Below, one piece after another: positions 25,913 to 35,480 of a stretch of DNA of 47,432 bases; the stretch's first letter is position 1, and every line of letters starts with the position of its first letter. Under the pieces are notes generated by a model. That model was not told where the DNA came from. It saw nothing but the letters and a program-made list of their open reading frames with translations, and did not search any database. Both the position numbers and the translations under genes were made by a program. The DNA comes from Planctomycetaceae bacterium (GTDB lineage: Bacteria > Planctomycetota > Phycisphaerae > SM23-33), in NCBI GenBank assembly GCA_021371965.1, contig JAJFVE010000126.1, positions 1-47,432 on the forward strand, written 5' to 3'.

Positions 25913-26269
25913 ATGAAAAGAATCCTGATCACGCTGACGGTGTTGACGCTGGCTGCCATGCCCGCATCGGCCAAAAGGACTCTGCCCCCCAAAGTGCCGC
26001 CGGTGATTCACGAAGGCATCAAGTATGTATCGCCTAACGACAATGGCCGTCGCGGGTATATCCAGGCATGGGGTGAGGCCAGCCGCCAATTCCTGTGGGA
26101 GAAGACTATCTTCACCAACTTTATCAATCCATTTGTGGAAGAAGATGTCTCATGGATCTTCATCCTGACCATGACGATCGAGAAGGGCAAGCTCATCATT
26201 ATCAGCGAATCAGGTAAGCGCTACAGCCTCGATCTCAAGAGCAGAAAGGTCAAAAGAATCTGGTTCTGA
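25913..26269 (+). CDS. Small secreted protein of unknown function
   Basis: A 118-residue protein with a signal peptide (MKRILITLTVLTLAAMPASA). The mature part has Pro- and Lys-rich ends and beta-strand-like stretches (WIFILTMTIEKGKLIIISES, GKRYSLDLKSRKVKRIW). It resembles PDZ-like or PQQ-blade edge strands but matches no family I know. GGGGAC lies about seven bases before the ATG. Its third-position GC is lower than its neighbours. Alone in its transcription unit. Confidence 0.6.
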   Translation: MKRILITLTVLTLAAMPASAKRTLPPKVPPVIHEGIKYVSPNDNGRRGYIQAWGEASRQFLWEKTIFTNFINPFVEEDVSWIFILTMTIEKGKLIIISESGKRYSLDLKSRKVKRIWF

Positions 26270-26310
26270 TAGTTCCGCATCGCCATCATCCCCCTCATCT
26301 TTGTTCTTTC

Positions 26311-26388
26311 TTCATTCGTGTCATCCGCCTTCGCCAAGGCTACGGCGGGCAGGTTCGTGACATTCGTGGACGTACCCTCCCCGACCCT
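26311..26388. repeat. Family C repeat with a nested family K element
   Basis: CATTCGTGTCAT is interrupted by CCGCCTTCGCCAAGGCTACG with GCGGGCAG (26323-26352) and then resumes as GTTCGTGACATTCGTGGACG. The inner element is itself palindromic. The outer copy continues with TACCCTCCCCGACCCTATAG, closely matching the copy before glcD. Confidence 0.7.
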
Positions 26389-26392
26389 ATAG

Positions 26393-27445
26393 CTACTTCA
26401 CCCGCACCATCGCTTTGATCACGCCGTCGCGGTAGTTCTGCACCAGGTCGAAGGCTTCCTTCACGCGGTCCAGCGGGAAATGATGCGTCGCCATCGGCGT
26501 GACGTTCACGCGGCCGCTGGCTACCAGGTCGATCGCGGCCTGGACGCACTCGTTCTGGCGGCGGACGTTCTGAACGGTCAGTTCCTTGCGGCGGGCCAGG
26601 TCGATCACCAGGCTCACGCGGTCGACCTTGGGAATGCCGATCAGCACGAGCTGCCCGCCGGGCTTGAGCATCCTCACGCCGGCGTCGATGGCATCCTGCT
26701 CGCCCGAGCATTCGAAGACCACATCCAGCCCGTGCGGCTGCAGGCGGGCAATCTGTTCGATGACGTCGCCGGTGCGGGCATTGCCCGTCCAGTCGGCCCC
26801 GAAGCGCCCGGCGAACGCCAGCCGCTCGTCGAGCAGATCCGTCATGTAAACTTTCACCGGCGCGCCCGCGGCACGGATCGCCGCCAGCACCGAAAGCCCG
26901 ATGGGCCCGCAGCCGAGGACCGCCGCGGCACGCGGCGCGACCGCCGCCGCGGGCAGCGTCGAGAGCCGATGAGCGTACACGCCGACCGAGAGCGGCTCGC
27001 ACAGCGCCGCCTGAACCAGATCGACGCCGGCCGGCAGCGGATAGCAGCAGTAATCGGGCATGACGAGGTATTCGGCCAAGGCGCCGGGCCCTTGCCCCGG
27101 ACACGCCAGGAAGTGCTGGTTGCGGCAGGTGTGCCGCCGCCCGGAGAGGCACTGGTCGCACCGGCCGCAGACGATCAGCGGGTCGATCGCGACGCGGTCG
27201 CCGGGTTTGACATTCGTGACGCCGCGCCCCACTTGGGCAACCACGCCGCTGCACTCGTGGCCGGTCATGCACGGGTACTCGACGACCATGCTGCCGATGC
27301 GCCCTTCGTTGTAGTAGTGAACATCGCTGCCGCAGACGCCGACGGTGTCGACGGCCAGCAGCACATCATGCTCGCCCGCGATCACCGGAACCGGAGCCTC
27401 GCGGACTTCCATCTGGCGTATGCCTGTCAGAAAAGCTGCTTTCAT
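26393..27445 (-). CDS. Zinc-dependent sorbitol/xylitol-dehydrogenase-like protein
   Basis: A 350-residue MDR-family NAD-dependent polyol or alcohol dehydrogenase. The catalytic zinc site is Cys38 (GVCGSDVHYY), His63 and Glu64 (TGHECSG). The structural zinc is held by Cys93, 96, 99 and 107. GCGPIGLSVLAAIRAAG is the Rossmann glycine motif and VFECSGEQDAI a conserved substrate-domain strand. The HYYNEGRIG stretch is that of sorbitol or xylitol dehydrogenase. The ATG at 27445 was chosen; an in-frame upstream start would add 17 residues with no family match. It is divergent from glcD across a 170-base palindrome. Confidence 0.88.
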   Translation of the reverse strand: MKAAFLTGIRQMEVREAPVPVIAGEHDVLLAVDTVGVCGSDVHYYNEGRIGSMVVEYPCMTGHECSGVVAQVGRGVTNVKPGDRVAIDPLIVCGRCDQCLSGRRHTCRNQHFLACPGQGPGALAEYLVMPDYCCYPLPAGVDLVQAALCEPLSVGVYAHRLSTLPAAAVAPRAAAVLGCGPIGLSVLAAIRAAGAPVKVYMTDLLDERLAFAGRFGADWTGNARTGDVIEQIARLQPHGLDVVFECSGEQDAIDAGVRMLKPGGQLVLIGIPKVDRVSLVIDLARRKELTVQNVRRQNECVQAAIDLVASGRVNVTPMATHHFPLDRVKEAFDLVQNYRDGVIKAMVRVK

Positions 27446-27485
27446 GGCCGTATGGTCTTCCAACAACCGGGAAAAAACAAGAGGC

Positions 27486-27655
27486 GTTACGTCCACGAAT
27501 TACATGAATGCCACGAATGGGGAGAAGCCAGAGGAATGTTGGAAGAATGGAATATTGGGGAGATGCCCAAGAGGGTACTTTCCATCCTTCTATCATTCCA
27601 ATCTTCCTCCCGTCGTTTCCCCATTCGTGTCATTCGCGACATTCGTGGACGTAAC
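27486..27655. repeat. 170-base composite palindrome of families C and H
   Basis: GTTACGTCCACGAAT at 27486 pairs perfectly with ATTCGTGGACGTAAC at 27641. Further in, CGAATGGGGA pairs with TCCCCATTCG, and GGAAGAATGGAAT nearly pairs with ATTCCAATCTTCC. It fills the spacer between the divergent dehydrogenase and glcD genes. Confidence 0.75.
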
Positions 27656-27675
27656 CTCCCTGACCCTGCTATAAA
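27646..27675 (+). promoter_or_regulatory. Candidate glcD promoter, near-leaderless
   Basis: TGGACG (27646-27651) and TATAAA (27670-27675) are 18 bases apart, with TGC before the -10 box as an extended element. The ATG at 27684 is only eight bases after TATAAA and has no ribosome site. The -35 lies in the family C repeat. Confidence 0.5.
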
Positions 27676-27683
27676 ATAACCCT

Positions 27684-29111
<1,428 letters not shown>

Positions 29112-29114
29112 GGG

Positions 29115-29139
29115 ATGCAGGGGCGGGACGCCCGTGCTA
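29115..29139. repeat. Spacer repeat, family B
   Basis: GCAGGGGCGGGACGCCCGTG ending in CTA lies between convergent glcD and hisS. On the minus strand it reads TAGCACGGGCGTCCCGCCCC, whose first triplet is the hisS stop codon. It matches the 23352 copy. Confidence 0.65.
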
Positions 29140-30405
29140 CGTCGGGTTCGCCAGAAACTCGTCCAAGCCGCGCTTGGTCTGCGTGCCTGCCGTGAGGTCT
29201 TTGACCGTCACGCCGCCGTCGGGCTCGATGATGGCGGCGAACTTGGCGCCGCGCTGGCTGGCCTGCTTGAACTGCTTGCCGATGGCTTGGCGCTTGTAGC
29301 TGAAGTCGGCCGACAGGCCGCTGCGGCGAAGGGCGCCGACGACGGCCAGCGCCTTGTCGAACGTGCCTTCGGCGTCGATGACGAAAAAGTCCAGCCGCCC
29401 GCCCAAGGCAGGTAGCTTGCCCTTCTCCGCCAGGAGGATTCCCAGCACCACGTCGCCCATGCCGAAGCCGGTCGCCCCCAATGCGGGCCCGCCCAGGACC
29501 TGCAGCAGATTGTCGTATCGACCGCCGCCGGCGATGGCCCGCAACGACTGCCCCGCGTCGAACACCTCGTACACCACGCCGGTGTAATACGCCAGGCCGC
29601 GAACCACGCCCAGGTCCAGCTTGCAGTACTCGGCCGCCCCCATCACCGCCAGGCGCGAGAGCAGTTCCTGCAAATTCGTCACGGCGGGGGCGACGCCTTC
29701 GCTACCCTCCAACAGGCAGGCCACGTCTGAACAGGCCGGGCAGTCCTGGAACCGCCGCGCCGCGTCAATCTGCGAGTCTGCCATCCCCGCCACCTTCGCC
29801 AGGCGCACGAACTCGGCGTCTTCGACCTTGGCGCGTTTGTCCAGCACGGCCAGCGCCGCGTCGATTCTGTCATCAGTCACGCCTGAAGCTTTCAGGGCCG
29901 CCACCGTCAGCGGGCGGCTGCCGATGCGCACCTGCACGTCGCTGGGCGTCAGGCCAACCTCGCGCAGAAAGTCTACAGCCGTGAATATGCACTCGGCGTC
30001 GGCGATGGTGTCGTCGGAGCCGATGACGTCGATGTTCCACTGAAAGAACTCGCGCAGGCGGCCCTTCTGGGGATTCTCGGCGCGGCAGAGTCGCGGGGCG
30101 GAGAACCACTTGATCGGGCGCGGCAGGGCGTTGACGCGGGCGTTGACCATGCGGGCCAGCGCGGGCGTGATCTCGGGGCGGATCGCCAGGCTGCGCCCGC
30201 CGCGGTCGGTAAAGGAGAAGAGCTGGCCGGCGATCTCCTGCCCGCTCTTGGCGGTGAACAGGTCGAGGTACTCGAAGATGGGAGAGTCGTATTCCTCAAA
30301 GCCGTTGCGCAGCGAGACGCGGCGCCATGCGTCGACGATCCAGTTGCGCAATCGCATTTCCTCGGGGTAAAAGTCTCGCGTTCCCTTGACGGCCTGAAAG
30401 TCCAT
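29137..30405 (-). CDS. hisS: Histidyl-tRNA synthetase
   Basis: Class-II synthetase charging tRNA-His; 422 residues. It opens with VKGTRDFYPEE, has class-II motif 2 in CRAENPQKGRLREFFQ, the histidine-binding GLAYYTGVVYEVF and motif 3 in AIAGGGRYDNLL with GFGMGDV, then the C-terminal anticodon-binding domain. It follows the YkgJ-type gene by six bases and is probably co-transcribed. The TAG stop is inside the family B repeat shared with the glcD 3' end. Confidence 0.97.
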   Translation of the reverse strand: MDFQAVKGTRDFYPEEMRLRNWIVDAWRRVSLRNGFEEYDSPIFEYLDLFTAKSGQEIAGQLFSFTDRGGRSLAIRPEITPALARMVNARVNALPRPIKWFSAPRLCRAENPQKGRLREFFQWNIDVIGSDDTIADAECIFTAVDFLREVGLTPSDVQVRIGSRPLTVAALKASGVTDDRIDAALAVLDKRAKVEDAEFVRLAKVAGMADSQIDAARRFQDCPACSDVACLLEGSEGVAPAVTNLQELLSRLAVMGAAEYCKLDLGVVRGLAYYTGVVYEVFDAGQSLRAIAGGGRYDNLLQVLGGPALGATGFGMGDVVLGILLAEKGKLPALGGRLDFFVIDAEGTFDKALAVVGALRRSGLSADFSYKRQAIGKQFKQASQRGAKFAAIIEPDGGVTVKDLTAGTQTKRGLDEFLANPT

Positions 30406-30411
30406 GATCGC

Positions 30412-30855
30412 TCACTTGCCCTTGGCGGGCTTCTTTACAGTAGCCACAGCATCGCAGTGCCGCGCCTTGTCGAGCTTGGCCCGCTGGCGCTGCTGCTCGC
30501 GCAGGTAGACTTCCTCGCCGAGGGTCTGCCGCGCGTATGCGTCGAGTTGCTCGGGGGCGAGGAACTCCTGCTCGTAGCCGTATTCGTTATCGGTAAAATC
30601 GCATTCCTTCGGGTCGTACTTGCGGCAGATCAGCGGGCGGCCGGCGTAGTCGCCGCAGCGGTTATCGTCGCCGAGCAGCTTGCAGCGATTGGCGATGGAG
30701 ATGAACCAGTCGCCCTCGTCGATGTGCACGCTGACGCCCTCGTGCAGGAGGTACCAGCGCACATCCTCGAACTCGTCGAAGCTGTCGGGCTCGTCAATCT
30801 GGAAGCAAAAATAGCGGCAGCACTTCCCGCCGCATTGCTGGCACATCTTGCTCAT
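30412..30855 (-). CDS. YkgJ-type cysteine-cluster protein
   Basis: A 147-residue protein with the N-terminal cysteine cluster Cys5, Cys8, Cys12, Cys13, Cys17 (CQQCGGKCCRYFC) and the later CKLLGDDNRCGDYAGRPLIC, the pattern of the CxxCxxxCC zinc/iron-chelating domain family (YkgJ). It probably binds an iron-sulfur cluster or zinc; the biochemical role is unknown. The C-terminal 50 residues are a charged helix. The start is the ATG at 30855 with GGTGGAG about nine bases upstream; an in-frame GTG at 30873 would place translation inside a spacer repeat. It lies six bases before hisS. Confidence 0.85.
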   Translation of the reverse strand: MSKMCQQCGGKCCRYFCFQIDEPDSFDEFEDVRWYLLHEGVSVHIDEGDWFISIANRCKLLGDDNRCGDYAGRPLICRKYDPKECDFTDNEYGYEQEFLAPEQLDAYARQTLGEEVYLREQQRQRAKLDKARHCDAVATVKKPAKGK

Positions 30856-30865
30856 ATCCAAAAAC

Positions 30866-31020
30866 TCCACCACAGAGGCACAGAGAAGAAGGAGGCAAAG
30901 ATCAAGGACGGATTATAGGAAACTCCATCGCTGGCGACAAGGTATGCTGCGTCCGCCGCTTGCGGCTTAGCGTCTTTTACCCGGGGCATTTCACCGCGAA
31001 GATCGCGGAAACCGCAGAGT
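30866..31020. repeat. Spacer repeats, families E and J
   Basis: The 258-base spacer between two divergent genes holds CACCACAGAGGCACAGAG (family E, minus sense, 30868-30886), GTCCGCCGCTTGCGGCTTAG plus CGTCTTTTACC (family J, 30951-30981), and CACCGCGAAGATCGCGG then AAACCGCAGAG (30992-31019). J matches 2408-2437. The rest holds the GH30 promoter region. Confidence 0.6.
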
Positions 31021-31084
31021 GAACTGAAGGTTCATGTTCAACTGCGAGTTAAGCTCTTATCGTGCGTAGCAGGAAGTTTTCAGC

Positions 31085-31090
31085 TATAGT
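31085..31090 (+). promoter_or_regulatory. Candidate -10 box of the GH30 gene
   Basis: TATAGT lies at 31085-31090, about 11 bases before the AAGGAG of the ATG at 31114. No convincing -35 was found at the usual distance. Confidence 0.3.
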
Positions 31091-31113
31091 GCTGCCAAAA
31101 TAAGGAGCCGTTT

Positions 31114-32433
31114 ATGGCGGATGTCAGTGCGATGTCGTTGGCGATTGAGGGCGGGTGGCAGGCGGTCGAGGATGTGCGGTTCGAGCACATGTGGGACGCC
31201 AAGGAAGTCTGCCACCAGGATATCCGGCTGGACATCCTCACCGAGCCGGCGTTTCAGACGATGACCGGGCTGGGCGGGGCCTTCAGCGAGATCGGGTACC
31301 AGGCCCTGGCGACTCTGCCTGCGACCAAGCAGGACGAGATCATGCAGCAGCTCTTCGGCCGCGAGGGCGCTCGGTTCACCTTCTGCCGCGTGCCCATCGG
31401 CGCAAATGATTTCGCCACCGACGCGTACAGCCTCAACGACACGCCCGGCGATTACGAGATGAAGCACTTCAATCTCGACCGCGATAGGAAGAGCCTCATC
31501 CCGTTCATCCAGGCCGCACTGAAGATCAATCCTGACCTGCGGCTTCACGCGTCGGCGTGGAGCCCGCCGGGCTGGCTGAAGGTCAACGGCCAGATGGTCG
31601 GCGGCGGAAAGCTGATCGAAGAGCCGCGCGTGTACGCGGCTTACGCCAAGTACCTCCGCATGTTCGTGCAGGCGTATGCGGCCGAGGGCATCACCATCAC
31701 GCGCCTGGTGCTGCAGAACGAGCCCGAATGCGGCAAGGGCTACCCTACCTGCACCATGCCGCCGGAGCAGATGAACGCGCTGGCCGTCCAGTACCTCGCC
31801 CCCGAGCTTAAGGCCGCGGGGCTGACGACGGAGATCTGGGCCGGCACGCACACGCGCCTGGGCGGGCTGTACCCCTTCCACGCCCTGCGCGACGATGCCT
31901 TTGCGGCCGTCATCAGCGGCCTGGGCTTCCAGTACGAGCTGCCCGAGAAGATGGTCGACCTCGTTCGCGTGCGGCCTGGCCTGCGGATGATGCACACCGA
32001 ATCCCACTGCCACATGGGGCTCAACCGCCCCGTCGAGGCCGCGGCGCTGTACGAGGACGTGTGGGACTTTATCACGGCCGGCTGCGACAACTTCACGTAC
32101 TGGAACATGATCCTCAACGAGACCGGCCAGAGCGGCTGGGGCTGGCGGCAGAACTCGCTGGTGGTCGTGGACCGGGCGGGCGGCACGTTCCAGTACGGGC
32201 CGGACCTGGACGTGATGAAGCTGCTCTCGCGGGCGATCGCGCCGCTCAGCCGCCGCCTGCCGACGCACTGCCTGCACCTGCGCCGCGTGACGGCGTTCGC
32301 CAGGCCCGACGGCAAGATCACGGCCGTGCTGTACAACACCGCCAACGCCAAGAAGGCCACGTTCTGCATCGACAACCGCCCGCCGGTCGAGGTGCAGATC
32401 CCAGGTCAGTCGCTGGTGACGGTGGAGCTGTAA
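31114..32433 (+). CDS. Glycoside hydrolase family 30 (glucosylceramidase-like)
   Basis: A 439-residue retaining glycosidase of the GH30 type. GLGGAFSE (52-59) opens the TIM barrel; QNEPE holds the acid/base Glu203 and HTESH holds the nucleophile Glu296; WNMILNETGQS and the C-terminal beta-sandwich (TAFARPDGKITAVLYN) complete the family pattern. It lacks a signal peptide, so it acts inside the cell. Substrates of the family include beta-glucosides, beta-1,6-glucans and xylans. The ATG has AAGGAG seven bases upstream. The next gene encodes a secreted phosphatase and is likely separate. Confidence 0.92.
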   Translation: MADVSAMSLAIEGGWQAVEDVRFEHMWDAKEVCHQDIRLDILTEPAFQTMTGLGGAFSEIGYQALATLPATKQDEIMQQLFGREGARFTFCRVPIGANDFATDAYSLNDTPGDYEMKHFNLDRDRKSLIPFIQAALKINPDLRLHASAWSPPGWLKVNGQMVGGGKLIEEPRVYAAYAKYLRMFVQAYAAEGITITRLVLQNEPECGKGYPTCTMPPEQMNALAVQYLAPELKAAGLTTEIWAGTHTRLGGLYPFHALRDDAFAAVISGLGFQYELPEKMVDLVRVRPGLRMMHTESHCHMGLNRPVEAAALYEDVWDFITAGCDNFTYWNMILNETGQSGWGWRQNSLVVVDRAGGTFQYGPDLDVMKLLSRAIAPLSRRLPTHCLHLRRVTAFARPDGKITAVLYNTANAKKATFCIDNRPPVEVQIPGQSLVTVEL

Positions 32434-32519
32434 TCGTCAGGGGTGCCATGGCGGCCGTTTCTAAGACGCTACCTTGGTGATAGGCGCGGGTTCAATAACT
32501 GCCTTCGGGCGGAGATACC

Positions 32520-33479
32520 ATGCGCAATCGAATCTGGATTCTAGCGGCCGCGGTTACGCTGCTCTTGACGATAGGCCTGACCTGGGCCGACCAGCCCGCG
32601 GCCCCAGTCGCCGCATCGCAACCGGCCAGCGCGTCCGGTCCGGTGACGATCACCGTCTTTGGCACCAACGACATCCACGACCACATGGAAGGCTTCCAGC
32701 AGGTCATCGGTTACGTCCGCGCCTTCCGCGCCAAGAACCCCAACTCGTTGCTGCTCGACGCCGGCGACATGACCGGCACGGGCGAGGAGGCGCTGGGGAT
32801 CACGCGTGCCGAGGCCATGTGGCGCATGGCCATGGCGGCAGGGTACGACGCCGTGATCTTCGGCAATCACGACCACGGCAACGGCAAGGCGCGGCTTATC
32901 GAGCTGGGCGAGAAATACCCGGCCATGCCAATGCTGATGGCCAACGTCAAGTTCGGCGAGAAGGAGCAAGACCTGGCCAAGCGATTTCCGCCGTACAAGC
33001 TGTTCCAGTTCCAGGGCGTGAAGGTGGCGGCCATCGGCGTCTCGTCCTCCGATGTCCGCTACACGAAGAAGAATCGCTTTGAGTTGTACTACGAAGTGCC
33101 GATCGTACATCAGTACGTGCGCAAACTCCGCAAGGAAGCCGATATCATCATCGCCATCACGCATCTGGACGAGGGCTCTGACCTGGCGATAGGCTCCGGT
33201 CCTGACGCGCCGGATTTGATCGTGGGCGGGCATTCGCATGGCGCCCCGTGCACCGTGTGGGGACGTGAGAAGAAGAGCTTTCTGATCAAGGCCGGCCGAT
33301 ATGGCCGCTTGCTGGGCAAAGTGACGATCGTCTGGGACGGCTCTAAGATCAGCAGCCTCAAAGGCGCGTTGTTGGGCCCCAAGGACGATTGGCCTGAAGA
33401 TGAGCAAGTCACCACGTTGCTCAAGGCGTATCGCAAGGCGAATGAAGAGCGTAAGTTGAAGGAAGGCAAACAGAAGTAA
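32520..33479 (+). CDS. Secreted 5'-nucleotidase/UshA-type metallophosphatase
   Basis: A 319-residue exported phosphatase. Residues 1-23 are a signal peptide. The dimetal site shows TNDIHDHM, LLDAGDMTG, FGNHDHGNGK, AITHLDEG and VGGHSHGAP, in the order of UshA/5'-nucleotidase catalytic domains. It has no C-terminal nucleotide-binding domain, so it is the short form and its true substrate could be any phosphomonoester. GCGGAG lies a few bases before the ATG. Confidence 0.87.
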   Translation: MRNRIWILAAAVTLLLTIGLTWADQPAAPVAASQPASASGPVTITVFGTNDIHDHMEGFQQVIGYVRAFRAKNPNSLLLDAGDMTGTGEEALGITRAEAMWRMAMAAGYDAVIFGNHDHGNGKARLIELGEKYPAMPMLMANVKFGEKEQDLAKRFPPYKLFQFQGVKVAAIGVSSSDVRYTKKNRFELYYEVPIVHQYVRKLRKEADIIIAITHLDEGSDLAIGSGPDAPDLIVGGHSHGAPCTVWGREKKSFLIKAGRYGRLLGKVTIVWDGSKISSLKGALLGPKDDWPEDEQVTTLLKAYRKANEERKLKEGKQK

Positions 33480-33497
33480 CACGCTGCTGTGCGGAAA

Positions 33498-33525
33498 GAG
33501 GCTAAGCCGCAAGCGGCGCGATTAG
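33498..33525. repeat. Spacer repeat, family J (inverted)
   Basis: GAGGCTAAGCCGCAAGCGGC then GCGATTA is the reverse complement of the family J copies at 2408 and 30951. It lies 25 bases before the next gene. Confidence 0.6.
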
Positions 33526-33550
33526 GACATACACGCGAAAGGAATTGACG

Positions 33551-35005
33551 ATGACTCTCAGGCACAGGTTGGCGGTTTTGTCGGCGGTTGTTGCGATGGG
33601 AACCGGTTCGCTCTCGCTCCAGGCGAGGCCCAAGCGAGCCCCTGCCGCTCCGCCGGCGCCGCCCGCCGCGGGCGTGCTGCATCTGCCCGCGGTGATCGGC
33701 TCCAACATGGTCCTGCAGCGCGACGTGCCTCTGCCCATCTGGGGATGGGCCGGGGCGGGGCACAAGGTGACCGTCAAGCTCGGCGACGTCGAGAAGACCG
33801 CGACCGCTGACGACAAAGGCAAGTGGACGCTCACTCTGCCGGCGCAGAAGGTCGGCAAGCCCCTGACGATGACGGTAACGGCCCCGGCTGTCCCAGGCAG
33901 CGACAAGCCCCAGGTGATCGAGCTGACGAACATTCTCGTCGGCGAGGTGTGGATAGGGTCGGGCCAGTCGAACATGCAGATGGCCGTCTCCGGCGCTCGC
34001 GACGCCGCCAAGGATATTGCCGCCGCCAAGCTTCCGAACATCCGCCTGTTCAACGTACCGCTTGTGCAGTTCGCCGAACCGGCGACGGATGTGGCCACGC
34101 AGTGGACCGAGTGCACGCCCGAGACAGTCAAGGGCTTCTCGGCTACGGCATTTTTCTTCGGCCGCATGATCAACAAGGAACTCGACGTGCCCGTCGGGCT
34201 GATCAATGCCTCGTGGGGCGGCTCGGCGATCCAGCCCTGGACGGTTGCAGCCGGGTACGAGATGGTTCCGCGGTTCAAAACCGTCAAGGTCCAGCCTGGT
34301 CCGGCGACGATGTTCAACGGCATGGTGGCCCCGCTGGTGCCCTTCGCCATCCGCGGCGCCCTGTGGTATCAGGGCGAGACCAACTGCATGCAGAACGACG
34401 GCCCGTTCTACACCGAGCGCATGAAGGCTCTGATCCTGGGTTGGCGGAAGGTCTGGAACCAAGGCGACTTCCCGTTCTACTCCGTGCAGATCGCACCCTG
34501 GAGCGGATACAAGCAGTCGCTGCCGATCTTCTGGCAGGCCCAGCTTGATTCGGTCAAGCTCATCCCCAACACCGGCCTGGCCCAGACGACTGACCTGGTC
34601 GCCAACATCGGCGACATCCACCCCATCGACAAGCAGGATGTCGGCGCGCGGCTGGCGCGGCTGGCGTTGGCCGGGCCCTACGCCCGCAAGGACACCGTTA
34701 CCTCCGGACCGACCTTCAAGGCAATGACGATCAAGGGCAGCCAGGCTGTCATCACATTCGACAACGTCGGCGGCGCCCTGGCGAGCAAGGACGCCAAGGA
34801 CCTGACCTGCTTCGAGATCGCCGGCGCCGACAAGAAGTTCGTCCCCGCCACGGCCAAGATCGAAGGCAGCACGGTCGTCGTCAGCGCCGCCAACGTGACC
34901 ACGCCCGTAGCCGTTCGCTTCGGGTGGTCCAATGTTGCCCAGCCGAAGCTGGTCAGCAAGGATGGCCTGCCCGCCTGGCCGTTCCGCACGGACAATTGGG
35001 AATAG
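33551..35005 (+). CDS. Sialate O-acetylesterase (SGNH/SASA type)
   Basis: A 484-residue exported esterase that removes acetyl groups from sialic acids or other sugars. A signal peptide is followed by a Pro-rich segment, then the N-terminal beta domain (HLPAVIGSNMVLQRDVPLPI), the GQSNM motif with nucleophile Ser140 (GEVWIGSGQSNMQMA), INASWGGSAIQPW, LWYQGETNC, and the Asp/His end GDIHPIDKQDVGARLA. This order is that of the SASA family. The ATG at 33551 is used; a TTG six bases earlier is also in frame. The TAG stop opens a family F repeat. Confidence 0.93.
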   Translation: MTLRHRLAVLSAVVAMGTGSLSLQARPKRAPAAPPAPPAAGVLHLPAVIGSNMVLQRDVPLPIWGWAGAGHKVTVKLGDVEKTATADDKGKWTLTLPAQKVGKPLTMTVTAPAVPGSDKPQVIELTNILVGEVWIGSGQSNMQMAVSGARDAAKDIAAAKLPNIRLFNVPLVQFAEPATDVATQWTECTPETVKGFSATAFFFGRMINKELDVPVGLINASWGGSAIQPWTVAAGYEMVPRFKTVKVQPGPATMFNGMVAPLVPFAIRGALWYQGETNCMQNDGPFYTERMKALILGWRKVWNQGDFPFYSVQIAPWSGYKQSLPIFWQAQLDSVKLIPNTGLAQTTDLVANIGDIHPIDKQDVGARLARLALAGPYARKDTVTSGPTFKAMTIKGSQAVITFDNVGGALASKDAKDLTCFEIAGADKKFVPATAKIEGSTVVVSAANVTTPVAVRFGWSNVAQPKLVSKDGLPAWPFRTDNWE

Positions 35006-35085
35006 TTGCCGGTAGTCAGTAGCCGGTAGCCAGTAAGAATCGAGCCCTTCACTACGGGCTACTGGCTACCGGCTACTGGTCACTT
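35003..35085. repeat. Inverted heptad repeat, family F
   Basis: The left arm is TAGTTGC-CGGTAGT-CAGTAGC with CGGTAGC and CAGTAAG; the right arm is GGGCTACTGGCTACCGGCTA with CTGGTCAC. Seven-base units are clear. The first three bases are the stop codon of the sialate O-acetylesterase. A related copy lies at 46744-46779. Confidence 0.8.
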
Positions 35086-35203
35086 CTTTTCTTATTCAAC
35101 TGCCCCGCGCGGACAGTCGATACAGCTTTTGGAGGCTCGCGTAAGTTTCAGGTCAGGGTACGCCGGAAAGCACGCCTCACCCGCTTGGTGCGGAGAAGAG
35201 GAC

Positions 35204-35443
35204 ATGATGAAATTTGATGTCATCCTGCTGGAGGATGCGCGCGGCGGTTTTATCGCGCTGTGCCCGTCCATGCCCCAATGCAAGGCGCGAGCCCGCAGCC
35301 GCGAGGCCGCCCTGCAATCGCTGCGCAACGCCATCCGCAATTTCCTGGCCCCCGTGCTTCGCATCAGTCCCGAGCTGCTCTCGCTGAACGTGTCAGAGCA
35401 GGGCGCCGCGGCCGCCGGCAGCTCGACACGGGCGGCGGCATAG
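35204..35443 (+). CDS. HicB-like antitoxin-type protein, solitary
   Basis: A 79-residue protein. MMKFDVILLEDARGGFIALC with PSMPQCKARARSREAAL matches the N-terminal HicB_like fold of the HicAB antitoxin (partial RNase-H fold). It lacks the DNA-binding C-terminal domain and no HicA toxin lies on either side, so it is probably a solitary regulator of the sort common in planctomycetes. GAAGAGGAC precedes the ATG at 35204. The upstream 120 bases are in frame but look like spacer. Confidence 0.6.
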   Translation: MMKFDVILLEDARGGFIALCPSMPQCKARARSREAALQSLRNAIRNFLAPVLRISPELLSLNVSEQGAAAAGSSTRAAA

Positions 35444-35445
35444 TC

Positions 35446-35474
35446 TTCAGTCGCACCCCACTTCCGGATATACT
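35446..35474 (+). promoter_or_regulatory. Candidate promoter, leaderless spacing
   Basis: TTCAGT (35446-35451) and TATACT (35469-35474) are 17 bases apart. The ATG at 35481 follows after six bases and has no ribosome site, so the transcript would start at the start codon. Confidence 0.45.
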
Positions 35475-35480
35475 GCGGCC

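Noticed and set aside
35003..35085. Possible CRISPR array
   Set aside because: Units are 7 bases, degenerate and inverted, with no spacers of constant length and no cas genes in the window.
35204..35443. HicAB toxin-antitoxin module
   Set aside because: Only a HicB-like half is present; neither neighbour resembles HicA.
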